A stretch of 64,000 nt of DNA, from NCBI GenBank assembly GCA_028622995.1, contig JAJQJQ010000013.1:4216001-4280000 (forward strand). Direction: 5' to 3'. The position numbers were made by a program, and so were the translations under genes. Numbering within the stretch: the stretch's first letter is position 1; every line of letters starts with the position of its first letter. This document shows, piece after piece, positions 23,345-35,237 of the stretch. Under the pieces are notes generated by a model that saw only the letters and a program-made list of their open reading frames with translations, had not been told where the DNA came from and searched no databases. The DNA comes from Panagrolaimus kolymaensis (Eukaryota; Nematoda; Chromadorea; Rhabditida; Panagrolaimidae).

Positions 23345-24700
23345 GACACTTTCTAGACAAAGTGAAGTTTATAAATTAATTTTTTTTCTTTAATTAAATA
23401 ATTAACAAAAATAATAAAAATTTTGATTAACGTGTTTTCGAAATAATTATTATTTTCTTAAGGTAATAAATATGTTAGTTTTAGTCATTTTAGCGTTAAT
23501 TAATTTTTTATCATTCATGAAGAAACACGAATAACATGTCTCATCTTTTCTTTAATTTTCAATTAAGTTTATTCTTTTGATTAATTAAATATTAATAATA
23601 AGTTTTTTGAGGTCATTTGTTTTTGTACATTTAAAAAAGTAGCGATTACGTTAGAAGAAAAAAGGCCATTTTTCTAATAATTAATGTTTTTTAATTTTTG
23701 TTTGCTTTAGTTAAATTTCACTTTAAAAAAGTTATTAATTTTAGAATTTCCTCATAGTCTTTATTAATGAAATTTTTTAAAGAGATAAATATGAACGAAA
23801 AACTAGCATAAAAAATATAGGAGAATATCAAGAAAGCTAAACATACAAAATGTTATAAAGCATAAAAGAAAGTAAAATTTTAGTAGCCATAAACATCCGT
23901 AATAATATTTTAAAGCTAAAATATAAAAAAAGTGACAGATGTTAGAATGAAAAATGCTAATTCGTGTGTTTAATGATCATTAAAAAATGATATGATTGAT
24001 ATCCTACTTGTTTCTACATCATTCATAGTTGATATTTTAGTTGTTGGGATGACATTGACTTGTGGAGAATTTTTTGTTTTAAGCTTTTGGAATTACCAAA
24101 ACCAAAAATGAAATAATTCATATACTGCAACGAGAAAAAAAAACAGAAGTCGCTTATTTTTATTTAAAACTACAAAAATTTTAAATATTCAGAGTTTGTG
24201 TTGTCGAGGCAGCAAGCATTGGTGGCTTTTTTCATCAAAAAAAGAGAGACATGATTGTGTTGTAGACTAAAATCACATACAATTTTTTAAATAACACAAA
24301 AGTGCATTATTTAGTCAACATTCAATTACAACAAATGTTTTTGTTGTTTGAACAAAGTGGACTTTTTAATTTCATAAATTGTATTTTTTATATGAATGAA
24401 ACAAAGAAAATAAATTTGTGTTTTGTTTATTCGAGATAGAAACAGCAAAAAATTGTAGCCTGGATTTATTCAATAACATACATATTTCCAAACAAAATGA
24501 ATTGGCTTAAAAATTGGTTTTTGGCACTTTATCCTTATTTGTCTGATATTTTTGTTTATCAAAAATGTTAATTTTAATGGTTTATAATTTGATCAAAAAT
24601 AGATTCAGTATAGTATATAAAGGAGCTCCATTATCCAAGTATTTCCATCATTTATTTGATTGTGTTATTTGATATAATATTTTACATTTAACTCGCAAAC
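23345..24700. other. Intergenic
   Basis: The part next to receptor 5 (23345-23790) is an inverted match to the upstream flank of receptor 4. Beyond it no gene is seen. The promoter of the S1-like gene lies at the right end. Confidence 0.55.
24614..24621 (+). promoter_or_regulatory. TATA box of the S1-like gene
   Basis: TATATAAA followed by GGAGCTCC lies 80 bases upstream of the ATG at 24701, with the same TATATAAAGG context seen at the protease promoter. Confidence 0.5.
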
Positions 24701-25253
24701 ATGAAATTTATTATTCCTTTAATGTTTATCCTTGGCAGTTTATTCATTGTCAAGGCTTTGTAAGTTTTTCACAATTTTGGAAAATCCAATGAAAATATTC
24801 ACTTTTTAGTATCCCAGTTCAATTAGCTCTCGTTGCAATTGAAGCCACAGCAAAAGCAATTGGCGAAGGAGTCAAAACTATCAATGATCGATGCTATGTT
24901 CGAATTGTAAATACAATGGGTGATGGAGTTGAAATCACAGCGAATTGTGCTTCGGGCGATGATAAAATCGAGGAAGTTAAAAGACAAAATGGCGAAGGAT
25001 TTCTTTGGGAATTTAGAGATAATATTTGGGGTTCCACACTTTTCTATTGCGATGTTACAACTTCCAATGGGTAAATAAATCTATGAGAGAATAATGTCTG
25101 TAATTAAAGAATGTTTTTAGAAAGAAAAAGCATTGGGATGTTTATAAAGCCAATATGGGTAAAAATGGTATTAATTGGTATCTTCGTGGAGATGGAATTT
25201 ATCGAGGTAAATTTGATGGAAGTGAACTTGAAAAGAAATATGATTGGGAATAA
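24701..25253 (+). CDS. Small secreted protein resembling plant S1 self-incompatibility family
   Basis: Three exons (24701-24759, 24810-25070, 25121-25253; phases 2 and 2) give 150 aa. A signal peptide (MKFIIPLMFILGSLFIVKA) precedes the mature part. That part follows the S-protein homologue (Self-incomp_S1) pattern: CYVRIVNTMGDGVEITANC, SGDDKIEEV, GFLWEFRDNIWGSTLFYC, HWDVYKA and a terminal INWYLRGDGIYR. The order of an IxN strand, C-x-SxDD, WxFxxNxxGxTLFxC and W-x(3)-DGIY is what identifies S1 proteins, and the length is also typical. Three mature cysteines are visible rather than the usual four. The match is by eye; a nematode-specific family that converged on this pattern is the alternative. 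The gene has its own introns and AT-rich codon use like its neighbours, so it is not recent contamination. Confidence 0.65.
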
Positions 25254-26999
25254 ACTTCTTGGCCACAATCTTACAGTAAAAAACATAACCCTTTTCCATA
25301 CATTTTTATAAATTTGGCTGTAAATATTCATGCTTTCGTATATATTTTTTTAATAAAGTTTAAAGCAAATATCGTAATCTTTTAACTTTTTCATTGAATT
25401 GATGATTTTTTGATGAAAATATCAAAGGCCTACAGAAAACAAATCTTTGGACCGTTGCCAACTTTATTAAATTTACTCACGTGAATTTCAAACAATCACC
25501 TTTTAAAAAAAGAAGCAATTTCCTTTCCATTCTAACAAATAACAAAGCAAAGAAAGTGATCGATGGTTCATTAAAAAAATGAATTTACACGATAATAAAT
25601 AAAAGCATATTAAAAGGCGCAAGTTTTTTGCGTTGTCGCTGGCAAAATTTTTTTTGTTGATAAGATAGTTTAAAAATGGAGGTTCAATTGCAAATTATCA
25701 TTATAAGAATTTTTTTTTACTTTTCCTTGTCGCATCAAATTTAGCGTTTTTTAAATAGCATTGCAAAAAAATAAAATATATGTATGTTTGCTCTTTTTTT
25801 GAAATCTTTGTTTTAAAAAAATTAAGAGAAATCTTAAAAAACTATTTTTTTTTAAGTTTCAATTGCTTTCTGGATTTAATAATAATAAAAAAGTTAAAAA
25901 TTAAAGTTTTTATTTTTATTTTTTGTGAGTTCAAACCAATTTCTTTTTATTCCGCCAAATTAGAAAGCCTTGCTTTAGAGATGAAAAAAACACACACTTT
26001 TTTTCTTTTCTTTTTTCGTTTTATTTTTTTGTTTCTCTTGAAAAAAAAAATAAGAGCGGCCAAAAGTTCTTCGTCCTCGATCAAATGAAAGGAAAAGAAA
26101 AAAAGGACGGTTGCGAAAGAGACGCGTTTTTTTCTCGATTACATAATTTTTAATAAATTCAAGCTATAAAATGGGACTATCAAATGAGGTTCTTTTCACT
26201 TAAGTGTGGATCAAAACAAAATAAAAAATAACCTTTGGGAAAAGGTCAGCTTTTTTGTTAAATGTGTATGTAGCTAGCAATTAACGGATAAATCATCAAC
26301 AAAAAAAGTTGTCCATTTTTTTGTTAACTTTCTTGTTCCACGACTTTTTTTTATGTTGGCTGCCAATGTGTTTGATTTCCCTTTTTATGTATTCACTAAA
26401 AATAAAAAATAAATCAAAGCTAAGATCTGTTTTTTTTTGTTGTTTTGTTGTTATTTTCCAAAAAAAAGTGAGTCATCATCTTCATTCTTCCGTTTGCAAC
26501 TTTTTGATTTCTTTCTTCATTTCTTTTTTTATTATCAAAAAGCAATCAACTTTCTTTTTGGTTATTTTTTTTATTCTTCAAAAAATAAACACGCCTCTTT
26601 TTAGAAACTTTTTAGATTTTTGAAATAAGTTTTTAAAAAATAGTTAGTTTACTTTCATTTGAGCCTTTGAAACTCTTCCATTCCATTTTCATTAAAAAAA
26701 ACCAACCACTTTTCTTTATTGTTATCGCTTTTATTTAACCCAAAATAAAAAAGATCGATTTATTAGTCCAAAAAAAAGAGGATGACTCACTTTGAGAAGA
26801 AAACATGTGAGTTTCTTTCTTTTCTTTTTTTTTTAATAAAATTAAGTGAGTCAGTGCTAAATTTAAAAAAAAGAAGAGATATTCATTTCGTGAAAATTTA
26901 ATTATGTTTGTAAATTTCTTAAAATAATTTCCGCGTTATCGACTTCAATTCGATTTGCTCTTCTAAAAACAATGACACACGATTTATTATTGCAGGATT
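25254..26999. other. Intergenic, long poly-A/T tracts
   Basis: No supported gene; the 100-codon frames at 25780 and 26309 are Phe/Lys/Leu-rich products of poly-A/T tracts. AGTGAGTCA and TGACTCA motifs occur at 26469, 26784 and 26845, which are AP-1/bZIP-type sites upstream of the bZIP gene. Confidence 0.5.
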
Positions 27000-27287
27000 A
27001 TGCCACCTCGAAAGGGATCCAAAGCTGCTCCAAAGCTTAAAAAACCTAAGCCTCCATTAACCGAAGAAAAACTTCAAGAACGCCGCGAAAAGAATAACGA
27101 AGCCGTAAAAAGAACTCGGGTAAAGCAGAAGATTGAAGAAGAAATAGATAAACACCGAATTGATTTATTAAAAGAAACAAACCAAAATATGAAAGAACAA
27201 ATGGAAAAGCTTAATAAATTTATTGAAGAAGCTGGTCAACGAAGTGCAGCGGCTAACATGAATAATAATCAATATCGCTATCAATAA
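27000..27287 (+). CDS. C/EBP-type bZIP transcription factor
   Basis: A 95-aa protein with a Lys/Pro-rich start (residues 1-20), the basic region RREKNNEAVKRTRVKQK (~28-44) and a leucine-zipper-like helix (IEEEIDKHRIDLLKETNQNM to about residue 76). NN-x-AV-x-x-(S/T)-R is the C/EBP family DNA-contact signature. The short length and lack of an activation domain resemble C/EBP-gamma, which acts as a dimer partner. The ATG follows a splice-acceptor-like TTATTATTGCAG, so a 5' UTR intron or trans-splicing is likely. It is expected to act in the nucleus as a heterodimer. Confidence 0.85.
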   Translation: MPPRKGSKAAPKLKKPKPPLTEEKLQERREKNNEAVKRTRVKQKIEEEIDKHRIDLLKETNQNMKEQMEKLNKFIEEAGQRSAAANMNNNQYRYQ

Positions 27288-27576
27288 AAAAGTTTTGTAA
27301 TTACATAGATAACATTTCATAGATTTGTTTTAATTATATGTACATGTAACAATAATACTTTCCGGTGTAAAGAATTTTCAAAATACAAATATTAATCTTA
27401 GATTTCCACCTCCAACTGAGTAATCATGATTTAGAGTGAATTCAAATAAAAAACATACGAAAATCTAAGTTTATTATAAAATTTGAACAAGAAAACATAT
27501 TCAAACAATAAATTTCATCACTTTTACATCAACAAAATAACAAACAAAAAGCAATACAATAAATGATTAAGCAAAG

Positions 27577-29468
27577 TTATTGGGGTTGTCCATAATTTGA
27601 TGTTCCATTAGGATTATATGGAGGAGTCACATAGTAAACAGGTTGACCATTGTTGTATAGCTGCTGCATATGTTGTTGAGCATATTGTGGATGAACTTGA
27701 GGAACGTATTGTTGAGAAGCAGCAGTAGCACCTTGTTGATACGGAACTTGTGGATAAGCAGCATGATATGATGGATGTTGTTGAGGAATTTGATGAGGTT
27801 GGTAAATCATTTGAGGCATTGGTGGGAATTGAGGTTGCTCCAATTGACCGAAATATTGAGCAGGTGCTTGAATACCAAATGGTTGAAATTGATGTGGAAT
27901 TGTTTGATAATATTGTGGAACCGGCATCATTCGAGTATATGATTGATTGAAATGCTGAAAAAAGAGAGGTATTAGTTTCGATGGAAAAATGAATAACATA
28001 CCTTTGGATGACGATTCTTGAATGTCTTTGGTGTTGAAGCTGTAAAATTTGACTTCGGTTGAAATGAAGGGATTTCAGAAAGATTAACAGTCGAAGGAAC
28101 ATCCACAGAAAGAACATTTGAAGGTGTTGCTGCATCAGCGCAGGTTTTAGATGGTTGATCACCAACTCCCTTATCTAAAACAAAGATAATCAATGAAAGT
28201 TGTTCAGTAAAAGAGAAAGAAATCTTACCAACTTTATCAGGATCAGTTACACCAGTAGTATCAGGAGAAACTTTCTTGGAAGAATCATTCATACCATTCC
28301 TTTTCTTATTTCTTTCTTCCTTCTCTTTCAACTTCTTTTGCTCTATTTCCATCAATTTCACATGTGTATCAACAGGTTTGGCTTTACCAAAGACGTTCGG
28401 TTTCGGAACAGCAGGTTTCACTTCTTGTCCTTGAGTAGTTGTTTGAGAAAGATTTTGGCTGGTATTCGACTTTGTAAAAGCATGTTCACTTTTTGTTCGA
28501 GGAATACTTTGATTTCCATCATTTCTTCGTGAGTTGTTTCCATGAACAAAAGTTCGATGTCGTTGAAGAGGAGCTGCAGGAGGACGTAATCCACTAAGAT
28601 GAGGAGGAGTCAATCTTCTGTGGTTGTTAAAGTTGGATCTCGGACTTCTACCATTTCCTTTGCTTCGTCTATCCTTGGGAAAATCATGTCTTCTTTGATC
28701 ATTTTCTTTCACAGCCTTTTGATCCTTCAGGTTATCGATACTTTGAACTTTTTGACCATCAGTCTCTGGAACCTTTTGAACATCAGCCGCTTGAATTCTT
28801 TGACCATCAGTCGATTGAACATTTTGAACATCAGTATTGCTTTTTTGAACGTTAGATACATTGCGTGGGATGCTTTGATTGTATGTTGAGCGATAGTGTG
28901 GATCGAAACGAACATCATTGGATGAAGCTGGCAGAATAGTTACTTTGGGATCACGACCATCTTTTGTAAGCAAACCTAAAAATACAACTATCATATTAGT
29001 TTAAACTGTGCATAACTTACGGACAGTTTTACCAGGATCAGGTTGAGCAACAGGAGTAATAGGTCCTCGTGCATTTCGACTCCAACCACGGCCACCACCT
29101 CTTGGATAACCACGACCTGCACCTCTTGGATAACCACGGTCACTACCTCTTGAATTTCGAAAAGATTGACCACGACTTTGTTGTTGTTGACTGACAGCTG
29201 ATGAAGAAGAAACAGTAGGATTTATTCCAACAGGTGAAGAAGAAACAGTAGGTTCTAGTGCAGCAGGTTCAGCTACAATAAATTGCTAAAAAAGTAACAT
29301 ATTAAAAGAGTAAAATTATAAGCTTTTCAAACATACACTCTGATCAATTTCCTTACTCCAATCATCAATCTTGGTATTTCTATATTTGAGTTCATGTTCA
29401 ACAGTATTAACACTTGGTAAAGATGAAGAAGATGTAACAGGATTTTCTTTAGTATCAGATTTGCACAT
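27577..29468 (-). CDS. eIF4B-like RG-rich translation factor
   Basis: Five exons in minus order (29468-29337, 29285-29021, 28975-28229, 28174-28002, 27954-27577; phases 0/1/1/0) give 564 aa. Regions in order are an acidic/Ser-rich N-terminus, an RG-rich stretch (RGYPRGAGRGYPRGGGRGW, ~115-135), a long disordered Gln/Asp/Arg-rich part, the motif NVFGKAKPVDTHVK (~325-338) with a following Lys/Glu-rich helix, and a Tyr/Gln/Pro-rich tail. F-G-x-AKPVDT followed by E/K-rich helix is characteristic of animal eIF4B, which stimulates the eIF4A helicase on the ribosome. The RNA-recognition motif of eIF4B is not seen here. The assignment rests on this motif plus composition. Confidence 0.65.
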
Positions 29469-29818
29469 TTTCTTTCAGAAAAATATATAGGTAGCTAAAA
29501 AATGTAACGATATATAAAGCAAGAGTTCATACAAAAACACGCAAATTAAAGAGATTGTTAATGGAAACTAGCAAAAACAAGCAACAATGTTTTATTCCTC
29601 ATTTTTTGTTCTTGTAAAAATGAAAGAAGAGAAAGAAAGTGAAAAGTTAGAAAAATGTTTGTTGAACAAAAAATTTGCTTCATTTTTTAGGCTATGCTTT
29701 TTTCGTTGCATTTTGCCAACAAACGTTTGCGAAGATTTTTGTTGTTGCTTGTTTTTGTTTCATTTTTGAAATCAGTTTGAAAATTGTTCTTTATTCCACC
29801 CATCATCGAATCGAAAAA
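29469..29818. other. Shared upstream region of divergent genes
   Basis: 350 bases between the eIF4B-like gene (-) and the membrane protein (+). No coding support in the 60-codon frame at 29587. It may be a bidirectional promoter. Confidence 0.4.
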
Positions 29819-30534
29819 ATGGCAAAACTTCGAAATCGTTTAACACATTTAAAAACAAGTATCAATGATCAACCGATTATTGAAACATCAAGTATCAATC
29901 AAGAACAACTTGCTGAGCCATAAAATGTCAATGATAAATCACCAATTGAAGAATCAAGCAACATCAACAATGAAGATGGAAAGATAGCTGATCAAAAAAT
30001 ACAAGAAACATACAAAATAAAGAAATCAGATAATCCAGATGATGTTAGTTTCGTTTTAACTTTTTATAAACAATAAATAATACTCTCTTTCTTTTTTTCA
30101 GATGCGTGCATGGGTATTTTTACTATGTTTAATGATTGCTTTGGATGGTCCAAATAGTTACTCGTTTTATATGATATTTTATTATTCTGGCTTACCCTTC
30201 TCTGTCTTTTATGGTTGGATTGCTTTTATGCTCGTTTATGTTTCATATTTGTGCTGCTGTACTTTTGCTGGTCGTAAGAAAATTGGCAACTTTAACGTTG
30301 ATACTATTATCGAAAGAACTTGTGATGTACTTGGTTTACTTTGTCTTATTGCTTGTGCTGTTGATTACAAAGCTGAACAGGTACACATTTTCACTTCTTC
30401 AAGCTTTTTTTATGTTTCTTTTTTAGGAAAGTATTATGCCATGGTTCGTCTCTCTGGTTATTATGCGCTTGAGCTTTGAAATATGTTATTTATGTTATGT
30501 GTTCATTATTGAAGGTGATTTCGAACTGTTCTAA
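29819..30534 (+). CDS. Four-helix membrane protein with in-frame stop in exon 1
   Basis: Exons 29819-30043, 30102-30380 and 30427-30534 join in phase 0 (75+93+36 codons). The N-terminal part is a hydrophilic, Ile/Asn/Asp/Glu-rich region (MAKLRNRLTHLKTS). Exon 2 begins MRAWVFLLCLMIALDGPNSY and encodes three hydrophobic segments. Exon 3 adds a fourth (PWFVSLVIMRLSFEICYLC) and ends EGDFELF. The family is not recognised. TAA at 29921 interrupts exon 1, but the same frame stays open for 40 more codons up to a good GTTAGT donor. That fits a CAA-to-TAA change or readthrough. Alternatively translation starts at the first codon of exon 2, and exon 1 is 5' UTR. Confidence 0.6.
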
Positions 30535-31770
30535 ATATATGCTTCTTCTCCAATATGAAATACATAATAATAAAAATTGTGTTGTTTTAATGTATTATGC
30601 TTGATTATTACCGTTGTTAATTTGTTTCTTTGTTAATAAACTTCATTTGTTTTTAAAGGTGTAAGATTTTTTTGTGGCATTGATCTTAGATTTTCTTTCA
30701 GGCTATGATATATTCTTTTAAAATATGCGACATCGAAAAAACTTGGGATCGAAGGTTGTCGATCGATTATGGGTTCTTTGATTTCTAAGAAAACGGAAGA
30801 ATTGTCTGAATTTTTTGGTGACTTATGATAACAAACGTGTATTTATTTCCACATTTTCTTTGGATAAGGGACATTATTAAAATTTCTTGATCTCTGACTT
30901 CAACAAAACATATGTCATTTTGTTCCATCTAATTTAAAATAATAAATGGTATGTATGTATTTGAAAAACTTATTCTCAAAACCATTAACTACAAATATTT
31001 CTGCTCATTTTAAATTCTTCCTCATATAGAGAGAGCAGCACTATGTGTTTACGGGATTTTTTGTAGTTGAACTATGTTAGGTGTAAACTTTTCGGAAGTT
31101 TATTTTATTAACAAAAAAATTTAATATTTCATTTTTTTATGGTTTTTTTATTTTTAAAGTTTTTAGTTTTTTTTGTTTTATTTTTAAACACCTGTTTCGA
31201 ACAACATAAAAAAGTGTTTTTTCTGTGGCTTGGTTTTTTTTTTATTATAAAAAAAACTCTTAGATGCCTGCTACCCCCTTTTTTTAAAGTTTTGAAATAT
31301 CCTGATATGAATAATTTTTTTATTATTATAGAGCTTTTTTTTTTGAGTACTTTAGTGTCCCTTCCTCCTCAGAAATTTCCTTATTTAAATTATACGATAT
31401 GCACTTCATCATCATAATATTTACTATTTTTTTTATAATATAGGCTTTCCATATATTTTTTTTTCTTCATCTGAATATGGAGACTCGTTTTTGTAATGGT
31501 ATATAAAGGGAAAAAATATAAAAAATTTTTACTTTGAAAAGATTTCGCCAAATAAATCCTTTGCTTTTGTGTAAATTGATGGAGAAAAAAAATTACAAAA
31601 GGAGCCGTGCTTGGTTTGTGAATAGTTTTTTTTTTGCGGGTCAAAGAAAATTTACATAAAATTTTTGATATATATAATAAAGCGATAAAAATGTTGCCAT
31701 TTTCTCTTCTACTCCCTTTTTTTGCTTTTTGGTGCTACTAATTTTAATTTCACATTTTCAGGGCAGGAAT
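30535..31770. other. Intergenic
   Basis: A/T-rich, no supported gene. Poly-T tracts dominate 31090-31640. Confidence 0.6.
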
Positions 31771-31838
31771 ATGACTATATTATTAAAACTACTTCAAATT
31801 AATGATTTCCTCGCCACTTCTCTTGCGATATGTGGAAA

Positions 31839-33978
31839 CATACATGGGCAAGTGGGTGTGTCGAGATTTTTTTTCTAGCGGTACCTCAAGAAATTTAACA
31901 AAGTGTTACGAAGTGTAACGAAGTTTAACAAAGTGCTACAAAGTGCTACAAAGTGCTACAAAGGGCTACAAAGTTTAACAAAGTGCTATAGAGCTTTGTA
32001 ATATTGCGCAGGTCGACAGCAAAAAAGCATTGTGCGTTATTTTCCACGTTTTTGGTTTTTAATATTATATTTTAAAGTTTTCTTATTTTATTTATCAAAA
32101 AGAATATGATAGCATTAAAGGTGTTTTTTTGTTATTTTATTCTTGTAATGCTTGTATGATTTTACTTAATGAACTTAACACCCCCTCTATTCCTAGCAAA
32201 CCGGATAATGAATTTATAGAATTAGTTGGTAAGCTTAAGCTTTGAAGCACTTTTAATATTTAAATTTAAGGGTTACATTGTAAAAAAGGCGATTCTTTAC
32301 ACAATTATGCTATTTTAATTGCAAATGAAAAACACAAAGTAATCAATGGCCCCGCAGTTTTATTTACTGCTGATTTATTTAAAAAAGATTTTAATTTCAA
32401 GAAGGAAAAAAACGAACAATATTTTGTTATTGGTAATAAGGCTGAATATGATATGAAATTTGATGATAGCATGATTAGTTATTTCATAGAAGGTAAGAGA
32501 CAGAAAACAATGATCGAATTTTTTAATGCAGGAAGACAAAACACAAATGATGACCCAGCTATCCATCCTCATGCTTTATTATTATTGAAAGTTAATAAAA
32601 AAGATAAATCAATTAATTCACAGCTTAATGATTTTAAATATGCTCATCTTGATGTTCATGGACATCCAAAAAAATAAGGAGTGATCTTCCTATTGCTTTA
32701 ACTGCTGAGATCATACATGGGCAACCCAGACGATTATCGTCTTTTATGTAGCATGTAGCGCAACGATTTTCGGTTATGTAGCGCAAAATTCGCGAAAAAA
32801 AATAAAAAAGTGAGAAAATAAGGGGAGAAAAAGAGAGAAAAAAAGAAGAGGAAGAATATCAAAAAAGTAAGAAAGTAGGCTAAATATTAATTCTTATTTT
32901 TTTGCTGAACATTTTGGAAGCTATTTGGTTGCAAAATTATAATTAGGTGAATTATTATCAATTAAAAGACTGTAGTCATTAAGTAATTTATTTACAAATA
33001 CAATAATCTTTGCGGAAAATAAAAATAAATCAGAAACTTCAAACATATCCAGTTCGCTAAATTAACTGGCTTTACATGGGTCAATACACCATAACGCAGA
33101 AAATCTTCGCTCAATATAAATTTTGCGTTTAGCTATCAAGTAAGATATTGTTAATGCTTATATAACTAATTTTTATTATCGTAAGTGTTATTAGTTATCA
33201 TAGCGATTTACTAAATGTCTCAGGAAATGATAAATGCATGTAAACCAATGTTCTTAGTGATAACATTTTTTTAATATCAAATTTTGATAATATCATTCCT
33301 TCCACTGATTTCCAAATGCTTTAGAGCACCTTTAAGTAATCCATAATTTATAATCATTTCATTTTAATAATATAAAATAATCAAAGTTATTTTATCAAAA
33401 GAGATTCATAAACAAAATAAAACTCTTTCTTGTGAATATTTTTTTTTTAAATTTCTTTGCTTTTTATCGATTTGTTGATTACAATTTGCAAAGCGAAAAC
33501 AAAGAGTTGTAAAAAATAGGGGTTAGCTATAATTATTTCAGAATTAAGTAATTTGTAATGAATATAAAAAGCCAAAATAAATAAAGTTTTGCAACTTGGC
33601 CGAAATAGGGCTTCTTTTTAAAAAGCTTACATATTTTGAAGAAAACGCTTGACTTTGGAAAACATCGTCAAAAAATCTCACAAATGACATATTGTTTGTT
33701 TTGGATTTTTGCCTCACCATTTGGGGTCAGATTCGGGTTTCTCTTCGTTTAAACATTTTGTGTCAAAAAAATTTTTTAGTTAAAAACCAAACAAATTAAG
33801 ACCATTTTTTTTGTTTTGTATCAATCTTTTTTATAATAAATTTTTTTTTTCCCTAAAAAAAGCCTTTTTTTTCAAAATTTCTAAAATTTTTAGCGGTACG
33901 TCGGCAAAAAACCCAGCGGTACCCCGGTACGTCAGGGTGTGTCAAAACACACCCTAACACACCCTGTGCCCATGTATG
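31839..33978 (+). mobile_element. hAT-like non-autonomous transposon, 2140 bp
   Basis: Terminal inverted repeats are CATACATGGGCA (31839-31850) and its complement (33967-33978). Imperfect subterminal inverted similarity includes GGGTGTGT and TAGCGGTACC. Flanking 8-bp direct repeats are TGTGGAAA (31831-31838 and 33979-33986). The 8-bp duplication and the TGGGCA terminal motif are hAT-type. No transposase is seen. A second perfect copy of CATACATGGGCA in the same orientation lies at 32712-32723, so the element is composite or nested. Internal (ACAAAGTGCT)-like short tandem repeats lie at 31912-31985. Confidence 0.85.
32197..32677 (+). pseudogene. Unrecognised coding fragment carried inside the hAT-like element
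   Basis: Two exon-like blocks (32197-32228 and 32271-32677) join in phase across a 42-bp GT-AG intron. The product begins KPDNEFIELVGLHCKKGDSL and ends about 145 residues later with HLDVHGHPKK. Codon use and amino-acid composition look like a real protein rather than A/T noise. A hydrophobic start at 32107 (MIALKVFFCYFIL) could be a signal peptide, but the visible donors do not join it in frame, so the gene is probably broken. The family is not recognised. It lies between the two left-end repeats of the element, as expected of a captured host gene fragment. Confidence 0.45.
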
Positions 33979-35237
33979 TGTGGAAACATTTTGCTAATAT
34001 ATTTTATTTTAACCATAAATAAAAATAATGTTAAACAAATGAATATTATTCTTTTACCTAATTCTATTATTGATTTATTTACAGCTATTTTTACATTATT
34101 AGAACAACCTGTAAGTTAATTTTTTTGGAAACACTACGATGAAAAGAAGAATATAAAAAAATGTATGTATTTTAGCAAGCTTTTAATATTGGAAATTTAT
34201 CTTATATTGTTATGGGAAGTGGATTCACTTTGGGAGGATTGTTTCATTCTCAAAGTGTATTTCTTTGGTTTTGTGGAACATTATTTTTTTTAACCATGAA
34301 TGCAGCGTGTATACCTTTTTATTTGCGATATATAGCTATATGCAAGTAAGTTAGTTATATTTAACATACATATCTTCTTTCAATTTTTGAGCTTAAACTT
34401 ACTTTTTTTTGTTGTTGTTTTAGAAATGTTAAAATAGATTTACGGAAAATTATTTTGCCATATTATATTTTGGCTATAGGCTTTATATTAATTTTCATTT
34501 TATTAGCTTGGGTATATCCATATGGTTCAGAACAATATGAACAATTTGCTCCTGCTTTGCATAATGACTTTTGGCTTGATGAATGGCAAAAGGGAGCCCC
34601 TTTTATTGCTGCTTACAATGTGAGTTTCAATCAATATATAAATGTTTATAAAAAAAAATTTTGCTGATGATTTTTTCTTCTTCTTATTTCAGAATGAATT
34701 ACCATTCTTAATTATTGGTGCAGCATTGGGACTTACTACTGGTTTCAGTTATTCCTTAATTTTATATTTCTGCATTAAAATTTCGAGAACATTGCGAAAC
34801 CATGTTTCAAATTTTTCAGGCTCTAAACTTCAAAGCAAACAACTTTATAAAACTTTGATTATTCAAGTAAGAATTTTTTTCACCTAAAAACTCCGCATTT
34901 CAAAAATAAATACCATATTTTTTAGGCAATGGGACCATTCTTTACAGTGAATGTTCCAGCATATGTTATATTTGCAACATATTTGCTCAAAATTCAAGAC
35001 ATCCGAATTCCTCTAACTTTTTCATTTTGTTTTGGATGGTTTTCAGTGGTAAATCCTATGGCCGCTATATTTATAATTACTCCATATCGACAAAGGATGA
35101 AAACTTTATTTCGAATGGACAAAGTATCTGTTTTTTGTTTTGTAACAAAAGCATCATCAAATGAGGGAAATTCAATAGAAAATCCACCAAATCAAAAAAA
35201 CATTGTATCAATATCCAGTCAAACTATTAAAATATAA

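Larger units (their letters stand above)
31771..35237 (+). pseudogene. Serpentine 7TM chemoreceptor 6, exon 1 split by hAT-like insertion
   Basis: Homologous exons are exon 1 in two pieces (31771-31838 and, after one copy of the 8-bp duplication, 33987-34110), then 34176-34345, 34424-34619, 34693-34866 and 35237-bounded 34926-35237. Removing the element plus one duplicated 8-mer gives an exon 1 of exactly 192 nt, the length in all five other receptors, so the break is a clean transposon insertion. Exons 2 and 3 are 170 and 196 nt, slightly longer than in the other copies. The protein would be about 347 aa. Exon 3 has NDFWLDEWQKGAP, and the end of TM7 has NPMAAIFIITPYRQRMK. Downstream exons are fully open with canonical GT-AG sites, so the insertion is recent or the element is removed by splicing or excision in some cells. 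Confidence 0.85.

Noticed and set aside
25780..26623. Two ~100-codon plus frames
   Set aside because: Poly-T/poly-A derived, Phe/Leu/Lys-rich, with no splice or homology support.
31905..31990. Short ACAAAGTGCT repeats considered as a separate satellite
   Set aside because: Only a handful of imperfect copies, wholly inside the hAT-like element; treated as part of it.
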